From assembly GCA_947470515.1 (NCBI GenBank), contig CANITF010000008.1:1-64000 (forward strand): a DNA stretch of 64,000 nt, written 5' to 3'. Source of the DNA: Flavobacteriales bacterium (lineage in GTDB: Bacteria > Bacteroidota > Bacteroidia > Flavobacteriales_D > Crocinitomicaceae). Shown piece by piece: positions 1 through 7,288 of the stretch. Every line of letters begins with the position of its first letter. Position 1 is the stretch's first letter. The position numbers and the translations under genes are program-made. A model generated the notes under the pieces. That model saw nothing but the letters and a program-made list of their open reading frames with translations, made no database searches and was not told the origin of the DNA.

Positions 1-31
1 ATTTGCTAGAGCTATCAAGTCCCTACGGGAC
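1..31 (-). repeat. REP-like palindrome, left copy, inverted
   Basis: The palindrome GTCCCTACGGGAC (5-bp stem, 3-nt loop) at 19-31 is preceded by ATTTGCTAGAGCTAT at 1-15. This is the reverse complement, with small changes, of the copies at 244-274 and 960-992, so the transposase gene at 404 lies between inverted copies. The element may start before the window. Confidence 0.7.
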
Positions 32-150
32 TTTTGTTCTTTAAAAAAGATGTTGTTTTTAGCATTTTTTTTATCATGAATATTGAATTTACATGATATT
101 TTGGGATGTGTATTTGGGCTTTTATGAACTTCAATAAAATTGAATTAATT

Positions 151-200
151 TTTGTTTGTTTGTTTGTTTGTTTGTTTGTTTGTTTGTTTGTTTGTTTGTT
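151..200. repeat. (TTTG)n microsatellite, 12 copies plus TT
   Basis: A perfect tetranucleotide tract of 12 TTTG units starts at 151 and ends with a partial unit at 200. It lies in non-coding DNA between the left REP-like palindrome and the transposase gene. The open frames across it translate only to monotonous repeats on either strand and are not believable genes. Such tracts are prone to slippage. Confidence 0.85.
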
Positions 201-243
201 CAGTTTTGGAATGCATTTACTATTGTTTTTATTGTGGGTATCT

Positions 244-308
244 GTCCCGTAGGGACTGCATAGCTCTAGCAAATGGTTTTCCATTTGCGATATTGTCCCT
301 TAGGGACC
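244..308 (+). repeat. REP-like palindrome cluster upstream of the transposase
   Basis: GTCCCGTAGGGAC at 244-256 is followed by TGCATAGCTCTAGCAAAT up to 274. A second hairpin follows, with arms GCAAATGG (269-276) and CCATTTGC (281-288). A third palindrome, GTCCCTTAGGGAC, lies at 295-307. The first unit matches the copy at 960-992 in orientation and the copy at 1-31 in reverse. Confidence 0.7.
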
Positions 309-403
309 ATGCAACATTTCGATTATTTGTAAAATATCGGGTTATTGTATCAAAAAATAATCGTATCTTCAGTTAGAAACTTTTATACATCAATAATTAT
401 TAA

Positions 404-865
404 ATGCCAAACACCTACACCCAAATTTACATTCAATTTGTATTTACTGTGAAATACAGAAATGGAGTAATAGAAAAGCATTGGAAAGATCAGTTATATA
501 AATATATTACAGGAACTGTAAATGCTTTGGGACATAAATTAATTGCAATAAATGGGTTGGAGGATCATATACATATTTTAGTTGGATACAAACCAGTTCA
601 ATCTTTTTCAGATTTGATGAAAGCAGTAAAACAAAATTCATCTAAATGGATTAATGATAACAATTTCACGAAAAGAAAATTTGAATGGCAAGAAGGTTAT
701 GGTGCTTTTTCCTATGGTCAGTCTCAATTATCTAGAATTGTAAAATACATTGACAACCAGGAAATACATCATAAAAAAACAACATTCCTTGATGAATACA
801 TCACCTTTCTTGAAAAATTTGAGATTGATTACAGTGAAAAATATATTTTTCAAGAATTGATTTAA
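404..865 (+). CDS. IS200-like / RAYT-type Y1 transposase
   Basis: A 153-aa single-strand DNA transposase of the HUH superfamily (Y1 transposase, IS200/IS605 TnpA fold). The HUH metal-binding pair is H55-I-H57. The likely nucleophile is Tyr115 in a Y-x-x-x-Q helix motif (Tyr115, Gln119). Length and the motif around FEWQEGYGAFSY are usual for the intact Bacteroidota family. It stands alone, flanked by short palindromes at 1-31, 244-307, 911-923 and 960-992. That arrangement suggests either a single IS200-like element or a domesticated REP-associated transposase (RAYT). No tnpB follows. The gene looks complete; I cannot tell whether it is active. It starts at ATG after an AT-rich leader with no Shine-Dalgarno sequence. 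Confidence 0.88.
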   Translation: MPNTYTQIYIQFVFTVKYRNGVIEKHWKDQLYKYITGTVNALGHKLIAINGLEDHIHILVGYKPVQSFSDLMKAVKQNSSKWINDNNFTKRKFEWQEGYGAFSYGQSQLSRIVKYIDNQEIHHKKTTFLDEYITFLEKFEIDYSEKYIFQELI

Positions 866-910
866 CTTATTATTTTATGAAAATTCTATTTGATTTTTTT
901 TTACTCAATA

Positions 911-1002
911 GTACCTAAGGGACATTTGTGATACTAAATAATTTCATTATACAACTAATGTCCCGCAGGGGGACTGCATAGCTCTAGCAAATTTCAATTT
1001 GC
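911..1002 (+). repeat. REP-like palindromes downstream of the transposase
   Basis: A degenerate palindrome GTACCTAAGGGAC at 911-923 is followed by GTCCCGCAGGGGGAC with the TGCATAGCTCTAGCAAAT arm at 960-992. A small hairpin, GCAAAT-TTCA-ATTTGC, closes the element at 987-1002. It matches the copies at 1-31 (inverted) and 244-274 (direct). Confidence 0.7.
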
Positions 1003-1028
1003 AGAGTTTTTGGGAATGGAATGAATCC

Positions 1029-2399
1029 TTAAAACCGTATAATTTCAATTTTTTCGTTTTTGCGTAAGAATAAATTCAAGATTGTTCGTGCGTCACGATC
1101 TTCTGTCGATTGCTCGATATACCGTTTCCATTTAAAAATTGGCTGATTCTGGAAGTTGAAGTGAGCAAACCCAAAACCAACGATAGAACCACGTTCAATT
1201 AAAACAAGGCTCTTTTCGCTTTTATTACGCCCTTTATCTACAATATAGAAGCTGTCACCATTAAAACTTAAATCATTCAGCAGACGTTCTACTTTTGCAT
1301 TGTAATCAATTGCCGTTTCTTCTTGAACACAAGCACCATTACATTTCTTGATAGAATGGTGAAAACATGCTGCTTTTGTTGGGTATAATTCACACAATTT
1401 CTGGCATAAATTATATTGTTCCACCATTCGTTCTAAATGTAAAACACCTTCTTTCTTTGATGAAAAACTTAAGAATGGAATTTCTGTCCTTTTTGATGTT
1501 AAACTGAGATGTAAACGCAAATAGCCATTGTCATCTAAATAATCGAACAAGCCATAAGGAAAGCGACTCTTTTTTAATTGATGATTATAAACTGGAGTAT
1601 GGTGTTTTATTAATTGAGATTCCTTGAGTAAGGCAATTAATTCTGAACCTGTCAAATCGTATTCGATACGTGTAATTTCACCACGCATTTGAATCCCCTT
1701 TTTGGTTTTGGTATTGCGTAAATGCTGGTCAACACGGTTCTTTATTTGCTTGCTTTTTCCGATATAAATCAATTGATTGAATTCATTGTAAAATTGATAA
1801 ACTCCAGTTTTACTTGGAATTTCGTCTAAAACTTCTAAATCTAAATTCGGGTGTAATATTTTTGGATTTACTTCTTGTTGAATGAACGTTTGCAGATTCG
1901 CTGCGTCCTTTTCAATGAGCATTGTGAATAAATGCGCTGTTGCCAACGCATCACCTCCAGCTCGGTGTCGACCAATAATTTCAATTCCTAAACTTCGTGA
2001 TAATTTGCCTAAACTATACGAATCTAAACCTGGCAATACATAACGAGAAGCGCGAACTGTGCATAAATGTGGACGACGAAAATCAAATCCTAAAGATTTA
2101 AATTCATGCCGTAAAATACCATAATCAAAACCAACATTGTGGGCAACAAAAATACATCCTTCCGTAAATTCAATTATTTGCTTTGCTATTTCGTAGAATT
2201 TTGGCTGATTTTCAACCATGCGATCACTAATACCAGTTAAGCGCACAATAAACTCAGGGATTTTCATTTCAGGATCTACCAAACTCGAAAATTCATCGAT
2301 AATAGAAACACCGTTATGCTTATAAATAGCAATTTCGGTAATTTTGGAGGCTTTTGGACTTCCTCCGGTTGTTTCTATGTCGACAATTACGTAATCCAT
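1029..2399 (-). CDS. DEDDh 3'-5' exonuclease fused to UvrC-like GIY-YIG nuclease
   Basis: A 456-aa fusion. Residues 1-165 are a DnaQ/PolC epsilon-type exonuclease: ExoI DIETTG (D7, E9), ExoII around AHNVGFD (86-92) and ExoIII H145 with D150 of the DEDDh class. Residues about 195-275 are a GIY-YIG nuclease domain as in UvrC/Cho (G199-V-Y201 and Y212-I-G214). The remaining ~180 residues hold several cysteines (CQKLCELYPTKAACFHH) and resemble the Cho/UvrC-associated region. Homologues of this architecture are annotated as exonuclease domain-containing proteins and are thought to act in DNA repair; the exact substrate is unknown. Start is ATG at 2399. It stands alone and is transcribed away from the DUF4476 gene. 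Confidence 0.88.
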   Translation of the reverse strand: MDYVIVDIETTGGSPKASKITEIAIYKHNGVSIIDEFSSLVDPEMKIPEFIVRLTGISDRMVENQPKFYEIAKQIIEFTEGCIFVAHNVGFDYGILRHEFKSLGFDFRRPHLCTVRASRYVLPGLDSYSLGKLSRSLGIEIIGRHRAGGDALATAHLFTMLIEKDAANLQTFIQQEVNPKILHPNLDLEVLDEIPSKTGVYQFYNEFNQLIYIGKSKQIKNRVDQHLRNTKTKKGIQMRGEITRIEYDLTGSELIALLKESQLIKHHTPVYNHQLKKSRFPYGLFDYLDDNGYLRLHLSLTSKRTEIPFLSFSSKKEGVLHLERMVEQYNLCQKLCELYPTKAACFHHSIKKCNGACVQEETAIDYNAKVERLLNDLSFNGDSFYIVDKGRNKSEKSLVLIERGSIVGFGFAHFNFQNQPIFKWKRYIEQSTEDRDARTILNLFLRKNEKIEIIRF

Positions 2400-2482
2400 A
2401 TTCGAGTTCTAATTTACAAATATTTCAATGTGTGATGAAGGTTTTAAAGCTTTCTTTTGAAAATTGGAGAGAAACGTTTAAC

Positions 2483-2499
2483 TTGGCACTGTTATAGCA
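2483..2499 (+). promoter_or_regulatory. Candidate sigma-54 (-24/-12) promoter
   Basis: TTGGCAC followed by five bases and then TAGCA gives the invariant GG-N10-GC spacing (GG at 2485-2486, GC at 2497-2498). It differs from the RpoN consensus TTGGCACG-N4-TTGCA by the unmatched G and one T-to-A change. It lies 26 bases before the ATG of the DUF4476 gene. No TAnnTTTG box is apparent in this gap. Confidence 0.4.
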
Positions 2500-2524
2500 A
2501 AAGCGACCGAAAAAAAATAAACCT

Positions 2525-3865
2525 ATGAAAAAAATAACTACCCTTTTATTCTTATTGATTGGCCTTGCGTCTTTCTCCCAAAGTAATTTAACCATTTTTA
2601 ATAATGGTGGACAACAATTTTATGTTATCCTGAATGGTATCAAACAAAATTCTGTACCAATGACAAATGTGTCTGTTGGTGGAATTAAAAACGGTTCTTA
2701 TTCTGTAAAAATGATTTTTGCCGATGGAAAAACAGCTGATATTGATAAAAATTTCTTCATTGATGCACCGTCAGATATTACAACTCGAGTTATTTTCAAG
2801 AAAGGAAAAGGAAAATTACAATTGATTGGAATGGAGCCAACTATTGGAGCAAATACAGCACAAGGTGTTATAACGTATCGTCCAGATAATACAGCAATAT
2901 ACAGTGATGCTGTTACAACACAAACTGTTACAACACAACAAACTACAACGACAACTAATTCTGGCACAACCAACGGATCAAACGGAAATGTTGCCATTAT
3001 CCAAAGTGGGAATACACAATCTGGGTCGACTCAAAATGGTTCTGTTAATATGAATGGGACAATCAATACAAATACAAGTGGTCAAGGAGTGAATCAAACA
3101 GTAACGGTAACTGATCCAAATAATCCCAATGGAAATGTTAACATGAATATGAATGTGAACGGCACAATCAATACAAACGGTCAGGCGGTGAACCAAACTG
3201 TTACAGTTACAGATCCAAATAATCCAAATGGAACTGTTGGAATGAATGTTTCAATCAATGTTTCTGATCCTCAAATGGGCGGGGAAAATGTAAACATGTC
3301 TGTGAATATGAATGGAATGGGCACAGATACGCAAACGAATGGAGAAAATGTAAACATGTCTGTGAATATGAATGGAATGGGAGCAGGAACTCAGACAAAT
3401 ACAAATACGACCAATACAAATAATCAATCAAACCAAGGAAATACGCAGTATTCACAAAACACGACTGTGACAACTACGACCACCACCACAACGTCAGGAA
3501 CTCAGACAAATAATACTGCTGTCAATACAAACAACACGAATATTAATACTTCTACGAATACTGTTCACCCAGTTGTAACGTGTAAAAACATCGTAAATGA
3601 CGAAAATACATTTATTACAGAAATGAATTCCATCATGATGGATGATGAGAAAACGGAATTTATTTTATCTCAATTGACTAATTTTTGTTTAACGGCAAGT
3701 CAAGCATATAAAATTACCGAAGTTTTGAAGTTTGAAGATGACCGATTGGTTGTTGCGAAATTTTTGTATGATAGAATGATCGACAAAGACAAATCAAATT
3801 CTTTATTGCCATTGTTTAAATTTGACGATTCAAAAATGGAATACGCAGCTTATTCGAGAAAGTAA
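2525..3865 (+). CDS. Secreted DUF4476 protein with Asn/Thr-rich repeats
   Basis: A 446-aa exported protein. Residues 1-19 form a Sec signal peptide ending SFSQ. Residues 20-110 look like a small beta domain. Residues ~120-350 are low-complexity Asn/Thr/Gly sequence with internal repeats (NVNMSVNMNGMG twice; VTVTDPNNPNG twice). The last ~95 residues (from CKNIVNDENTF) match the DUF4476 domain, a Bacteroidota family of unknown function. Two identical 38-bp DNA segments (3284-3321 and 3344-3381, 60-bp period) underlie one repeat, indicating recent duplication. It ends just before a bidirectional terminator shared with the convergent PspC gene. Function unknown. Confidence 0.8.
   Translation: MKKITTLLFLLIGLASFSQSNLTIFNNGGQQFYVILNGIKQNSVPMTNVSVGGIKNGSYSVKMIFADGKTADIDKNFFIDAPSDITTRVIFKKGKGKLQLIGMEPTIGANTAQGVITYRPDNTAIYSDAVTTQTVTTQQTTTTTNSGTTNGSNGNVAIIQSGNTQSGSTQNGSVNMNGTINTNTSGQGVNQTVTVTDPNNPNGNVNMNMNVNGTINTNGQAVNQTVTVTDPNNPNGTVGMNVSINVSDPQMGGENVNMSVNMNGMGTDTQTNGENVNMSVNMNGMGAGTQTNTNTTNTNNQSNQGNTQYSQNTTVTTTTTTTTSGTQTNNTAVNTNNTNINTSTNTVHPVVTCKNIVNDENTFITEMNSIMMDDEKTEFILSQLTNFCLTASQAYKITEVLKFEDDRLVVAKFLYDRMIDKDKSNSLLPLFKFDDSKMEYAAYSRK
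3284..3381 (+). repeat. 60-bp-period coding tandem repeat
   Basis: Identical 38-nt segments at 3284-3321 and 3344-3381 encode ENVNMSVNMNGMG twice. They are separated by a 22-nt non-identical spacer encoding TDTQTNG. A looser repeat family (TDPNNPNG) lies just upstream at about 3094-3240. Confidence 0.75.
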
Positions 3866-3900
3866 TTTGCCAAATTCTGAATTCCAAATTCCGAATTAAA

Positions 3901-3940
3901 AAAAAGGTGGCTCATGTTAAAATGAGCCACCTTTTTTTTT
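3901..3940. terminator. Bidirectional rho-independent terminator
   Basis: Stem GGTGGCTCAT (3906-3915) and ATGAGCCACC (3922-3931) with a 6-nt loop. An A-tract precedes it and a T-tract of nine follows, so it can end both the DUF4476 gene (+) and the convergent PspC gene (-). Confidence 0.92.
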
Positions 3941-5483
3941 AGTCATGATGGTTGTATTCTCCATCGTTGTTGAGAACACCATGTTCTTCGTAGTTTTCAT
4001 CAATGATTTCTTCGTTGAATTCATCTGATCCTAGGCGAATAATTTGTCGGTTTATTTTGACTGATTTCCCTTCAGGAATTTCAATGATAATATACACTTC
4101 TTGGTCCCTTAATTTGTCGCTCATCGGGAAGGAATAATAGGCATTCACATTCAAAACAGTACTATCTAATGAAATTGAATGTTTGATGTTTTTAGCTTTA
4201 GCAACAGCCATTCTGTTTGACTGAGAATGCGCGCTTAAGTTTTGTCTGACGTGAAATAAACTGTCTTCCGATAAACAGTATTCAAAATGAATTCCTCCTT
4301 CTTCGATATTTTCACCTTTAATCGCTATGAAATTGAAATCATCGTCAGTTTTCACTTCAAAAGTCCCCGTTTTTCTGTTGTTTGAATGATGCGTTTGAAT
4401 GACTAATTGTTCGCACTGAACGCTGCCAACTAAGCGTTCGATTTCACCTTCATTTGTCATATCACGTCCAGTTTTTAGACCGATGAAAACACAAATAATT
4501 GCTCCAATAAATCCGGATAAAAACAGCAATATTAAAGCACGTTTCGACCATTTATTGTGAATCTTGAAAACGATTTTAATTCCCAATAGCAACATAAAAA
4601 AGATAGCAGATAACCCAACTGTTAATCCACCAATCCAGGCCATGGAATTATCACTTTCATCCGACAAAACTAGGTTACTTAAATCAGAAAGTGAGAGAAA
4701 ACCATTATCGCTTTGAACGGGAATAAATTGTAAACCAGCAGCTCCAAAGATTAATAGTATCACTAGCCAAAACAAGCCGGAAAGAATCAATCCAGTCCCA
4801 AAAAGCACAGAAATTAAGCGTCCAATTGAACTTACGCGTTTGTGAATAGTGTCATCATTTCTCAAGCGATTTGAAATTTTATTCGTCTCTTTTGTCAAGC
4901 GATTACCAGCATTTTCGACTTCTTCACGAACGCTGTCAACTGTAATCGCTTTTCCACGCATGCGTAATTTATCGATTGTAGAATTTGCCTTTGGAACAAT
5001 TACCCAGAGAATGATGTACAAGGGGAATCCAAATCCTCCGAATAAAAACAGCAAGATGAAGAACGCGCGAATGATGACCACATCAATCTTGAAGTAGTTG
5101 GCTATTCCGGCGCAAACTCCTGCGATTGTTGCATTATCGACATCCCGAAACAAATGTCTGTCTTTATTTTTGGCTCCATCAAACGGTTCTTTCGAAAATG
5201 TAGTTTTTGAGCTTTCTTCTTCGTCAATGTATTGAGAAGGATCACCCAATGTTTCCAAAATCGATTTGATATCCTCAATTTCGATTACTTGTTTTTTATC
5301 GTTGAGTATTGAAGTGCACAATTCTGCAATGCGCAATTCGATGTCTTCAACGATTTCTTTGTTTCCTTTTTCGTTGCGCAGACCATGGTTCAAGCGATCC
5401 ATGTAATCTTGCAACAATTCATAGGCATCTTCTTCGAACAGGAAATTCATTCCTTTGATGTGAATGGAAGTTGTCTTTTTCAT
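3939..5483 (-). CDS. PspC-domain membrane protein
   Basis: A 514-aa inner-membrane protein. Residues 1-90 are a soluble helical region. Residues 109-167 form a PspC domain (AGVCAGIANYF then a hydrophobic helix ending WVIVPKA). Two to three further membrane segments follow at roughly 220-340. The C-terminal ~160 residues are a beta-rich soluble region. PspC-like proteins sense or respond to membrane stress. The gene starts one base after the stop of the PadR regulator at 5485-5820, so the pair forms one operon; PadR-PspC pairing is a recurrent Bacteroidota arrangement. I infer that the regulator controls its partner. The exact signal is unknown. Confidence 0.85.
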   Translation of the reverse strand: MKKTTSIHIKGMNFLFEEDAYELLQDYMDRLNHGLRNEKGNKEIVEDIELRIAELCTSILNDKKQVIEIEDIKSILETLGDPSQYIDEEESSKTTFSKEPFDGAKNKDRHLFRDVDNATIAGVCAGIANYFKIDVVIIRAFFILLFLFGGFGFPLYIILWVIVPKANSTIDKLRMRGKAITVDSVREEVENAGNRLTKETNKISNRLRNDDTIHKRVSSIGRLISVLFGTGLILSGLFWLVILLIFGAAGLQFIPVQSDNGFLSLSDLSNLVLSDESDNSMAWIGGLTVGLSAIFFMLLLGIKIVFKIHNKWSKRALILLFLSGFIGAIICVFIGLKTGRDMTNEGEIERLVGSVQCEQLVIQTHHSNNRKTGTFEVKTDDDFNFIAIKGENIEEGGIHFEYCLSEDSLFHVRQNLSAHSQSNRMAVAKAKNIKHSISLDSTVLNVNAYYSFPMSDKLRDQEVYIIIEIPEGKSVKINRQIIRLGSDEFNEEIIDENYEEHGVLNNDGEYNHHD

Positions 5484-5484
5484 T

Positions 5485-5820
5485 TTAAAATGTTTTGTTT
5501 TGGGTTAATTTATTTACTGCTTCGCTCAATTCGCTCCAAGTGCTTTCTAATTCTTCTAAAAATGCTTTTCCCATTTTTGTTAGCACGTAGTATTTTCTTG
5601 GCGGACCAGAGGGTGATTCTTCCCATCGATAGGATAGAAGCTCGTCATTTTTTAAGCGCATGAGAAGGGGATAAAGGGTTCCTTCCACAACGATTAATTT
5701 TGCATCCTTCAATTTTTCCAGTATTTCTGAAGGATAAGCTTCGTTTTTATCTAAGATAGAAAGAATGCAATACTCCAAAATTCCTTTGCGCATTTGGGCT
5801 TGTGTATTCTCTAAACTCAT
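5485..5820 (-). CDS. PadR-family transcriptional regulator
   Basis: A 111-aa PadR-type winged-helix regulator. Landmarks are the N-terminal helix with GILEYCILSIL, the recognition region VEGTLYPLLMRLKNDELL (about 44-61) and the wing with PPRKYYVLTKMGK (about 72-84), followed by a short dimerisation helix. It is the first gene of an operon with the PspC protein; the intergenic distance is one base. PadR proteins are usually repressors that respond to small molecules or membrane stress and control adjacent genes. Its promoter and a candidate operator are visible at 5859-5903. Confidence 0.93.
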   Translation of the reverse strand: MSLENTQAQMRKGILEYCILSILDKNEAYPSEILEKLKDAKLIVVEGTLYPLLMRLKNDELLSYRWEESPSGPPRKYYVLTKMGKAFLEELESTWSELSEAVNKLTQNKTF

Positions 5821-5858
5821 TGTGTGTTATTTATAATATTAATATTGCCTGTGTAATT

Positions 5859-5903
5859 CTATGCAAAGATATATGTAAAAGATTGAACTATGCAATACAT
5901 AGT
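5859..5903 (-). promoter_or_regulatory. padR-pspC promoter with candidate autoregulatory operator
   Basis: On the minus strand a perfect -7 box TATCTTTG (plus strand 5864-5871) is preceded at 21 bp by ATTG (5893-5896). The -33 region is overlapped by a dyad with arms ACTATG and CATAGT (5887-5903). The octamer CTATGCAA occurs directly at 5859-5866 and 5888-5895, so one copy lies by each promoter element. This is where a self-repressing PadR would bind, by inference. Confidence 0.5.
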
Positions 5904-5998
5904 ACTATTATTTTATTTTTTTAACAATTGACAAAAAAAAAGCGCAACAAAATGCCTGTTTTCATATTTTCCACATTAACTATTTATAATCGACTATT

Positions 5999-6030
5999 TT
6001 CGGGTAAGTGCATTATTTACAGTATATTTG
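5999..6030 (+). promoter_or_regulatory. Bacteroidota-type promoter before the orphan lipoprotein gene
   Basis: A perfect -7 box TATATTTG at 6023-6030 has TTCG (5999-6002) as a -33-like element at 20-bp spacing. About 100 bp follow before the lipoprotein ATG at 6128. The gap 5821-6127 otherwise holds only the divergent padR promoter. Confidence 0.45.
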
Positions 6031-6127
6031 GATCAGCACTACTTTTGAAATGGACGAATTTATTGTTTAGAAATTTGGAGTAGTGGCGGTTAGCGATAAG
6101 TTATGCATAAATATACTCAAACCCAAT

Positions 6128-6520
6128 ATGAATTATTTACGATTATATTTATTACTGTTATCTGTTAGTCTTTTTTCATGCAACAATGTTGGATTTGTTG
6201 TAAGAATGAATAATAAATTCACAAAAGATTATCGAGAAAAAGGATACAATATTTATTCAGCTGAACAAGTAATTTCGTATGGTGGAGATAGTGTAGAATG
6301 CACATTCAAGAAAAATTTTCGACGTCTAAACAATCTTATTCCTATTGACTCAACGTTTTGGTGTAAGTATTATATTACTTATGATTATTTCAATAAAATG
6401 CAGGAATTTGTTGAGAAAGGAAACGCTAAAAAAGTCAAAAACCTTGATATTATTAGTGAAAATGAGTATCAAAGAATAAAACGACATTTTGACTCTTTAC
6501 AAATATTAAAGTATGAATAA
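6128..6520 (+). CDS. Small predicted lipoprotein, unknown function
   Basis: About 130 aa from the ATG at 6128. This start is chosen over 6083 because it places a classical lipoprotein signal (hydrophobic stretch YLLLLSVSLFSC, lipobox Cys about residue 18) at the N-terminus. The mature part is basic, Lys/Asn/Tyr-rich, with no domain I recognise. It is a single-gene island between AT-rich DNA and an attC-like inverted-repeat element at 6537-6661. Both flanks carry GTTAG motifs (6077-6082 and 6658-6663), so it may be a mobile cassette. Function unknown. Confidence 0.55.
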   Translation: MNYLRLYLLLLSVSLFSCNNVGFVVRMNNKFTKDYREKGYNIYSAEQVISYGGDSVECTFKKNFRRLNNLIPIDSTFWCKYYITYDYFNKMQEFVEKGNAKKVKNLDIISENEYQRIKRHFDSLQILKYE

Positions 6521-6536
6521 AACTGATCTATGCATA

Positions 6537-6663
6537 ACACACGCCTTGCAAAAAAGCCGAAATTTGAGTACCGAAAAACAATAAAGTATAAAATTTTCGA
6601 TTTATGGACGCAAAAAATATTAATTTTAAAAATCGGCTTCTTCGCAAGGCGCGAAAACGTTAG
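6537..6663 (+). repeat. attC-like 125-bp imperfect inverted repeat
   Basis: The left arm begins TAACACACGCCTTGC and continues through AAGCCGAAATTT. The reverse complement of the right arm reads TAAC, about 8 extra bases, then GCGCCTTGCGAAGAAGCCGA and TTTTT. The element runs from TAAC to CGTTAG, with an AT-rich centre of about 65 bp. TAAC...GTTA ends, extra-helical bases in one arm and overall length resemble integron attC sites (for example Vibrio VCRs). The core bases do not fit GTTRRRY perfectly and no integrase is in the window, so this is a structural resemblance only. Confidence 0.45.
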
Positions 6664-6690
6664 TGGTAATGATGCCCAAAGTATAATATT

Positions 6691-7029
6691 TTGAGTGAAA
6701 AGCGAAATACAAAATGGATAATTGAGCAATCAAAACTACTTTTTGGTGATAGTTTTGATTATCAAGCTACCGAATATAGGGATGCAAAAACTAAAATCAA
6801 TTTTCGTTGTAAAAAACACGACTATTCATTTGAACAAACCTCAAATAATCATCTAAATTCAAAACATCCTTGTAAATTCTGTCTTCAAGAATCACGACGC
6901 GAAGCGCTCTCTGATGGTATTGATATATTCAAGAATAAAATTCAAGCAATTTTCGGTGACCAATTTGATTTTAAGAATGCAAATTACATTAATCAAAGAA
7001 TTCCCAAAAGAATGCATCGACAAAGGTGA
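6691..7029 (+). pseudogene. Truncated zinc-ribbon repeat protein gene (5' part)
   Basis: The frame opens at a TTG (6691) after the AT-rich TATAATATT and encodes about 100 meaningful residues. One complete unit has FGDSFDYQATEY, then a zinc-ribbon-like set of Cys/His ligands (C-x-x-H followed by C-x-x-C). A second unit starts again (FGDQFDFKNANYINQR) but is cut after NQR and runs into unrelated sequence. Proteins with this unit are common in phage and mobile regions (DUF723-like, my recollection). The frame is joined near 7000 to a fragment of a cyclase gene in another frame, so I read it as the broken 5' remnant of a longer gene. Confidence 0.55.
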
Positions 7030-7288
7030 ACTTTACTTTGAATGTAGGCTCGGTATCAATACTGGGGAGGTAGTCGCAGGAGTAGTCGGTACAAAAAAGT
7101 TTGCATACGACATCTGGGGCGACACGGTAAATACCGCCAGCAGGGCAGAAAGCAACGGCTTGGTAGGTAAGGTAAATATTACCGAAAGCACCTACGAATT
7201 GGTAAAGGACATCTTCAGATGTGAATATCGAGGCGACATCGAAGTCAAAGGTAAAGGACAAATGAAAATGTATTTTGTATTAGAGTAA
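7000..7288 (+). pseudogene. 3' remnant of a class III adenylate/guanylate cyclase
   Basis: About 85 residues match the C-terminal half of a class III nucleotidyl cyclase catalytic domain: RLGINTGEVVAG, KKFAYDIWGDTVNTASR (containing the conserved Asn and Arg of the active site) and the terminal VKGKGQMKMYFVLE. The N-terminal half with both metal-binding aspartates is absent. The open frame upstream (6914-7000) belongs to the zinc-ribbon gene in a different frame. Base composition here is visibly richer in G and C than the flanks, suggesting different ancestry. It cannot encode an active cyclase. Confidence 0.7.

Noticed and set aside
15-284. Minus-strand open frame rich in KQTN repeats
   Set aside because: It is only the translation of the (TTTG)n tract and flanking palindromes; no start signal, no homology pattern.
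152-376. Plus-strand frame MFVCLFVCLF
   Set aside because: Same cause: the tetranucleotide tract reads as a four-residue repeat.
6914-6999. N-terminal part of the cyclase frame
   Set aside because: This stretch encodes the second zinc-ribbon unit in another frame; the cyclase-like sequence begins only near 7000.
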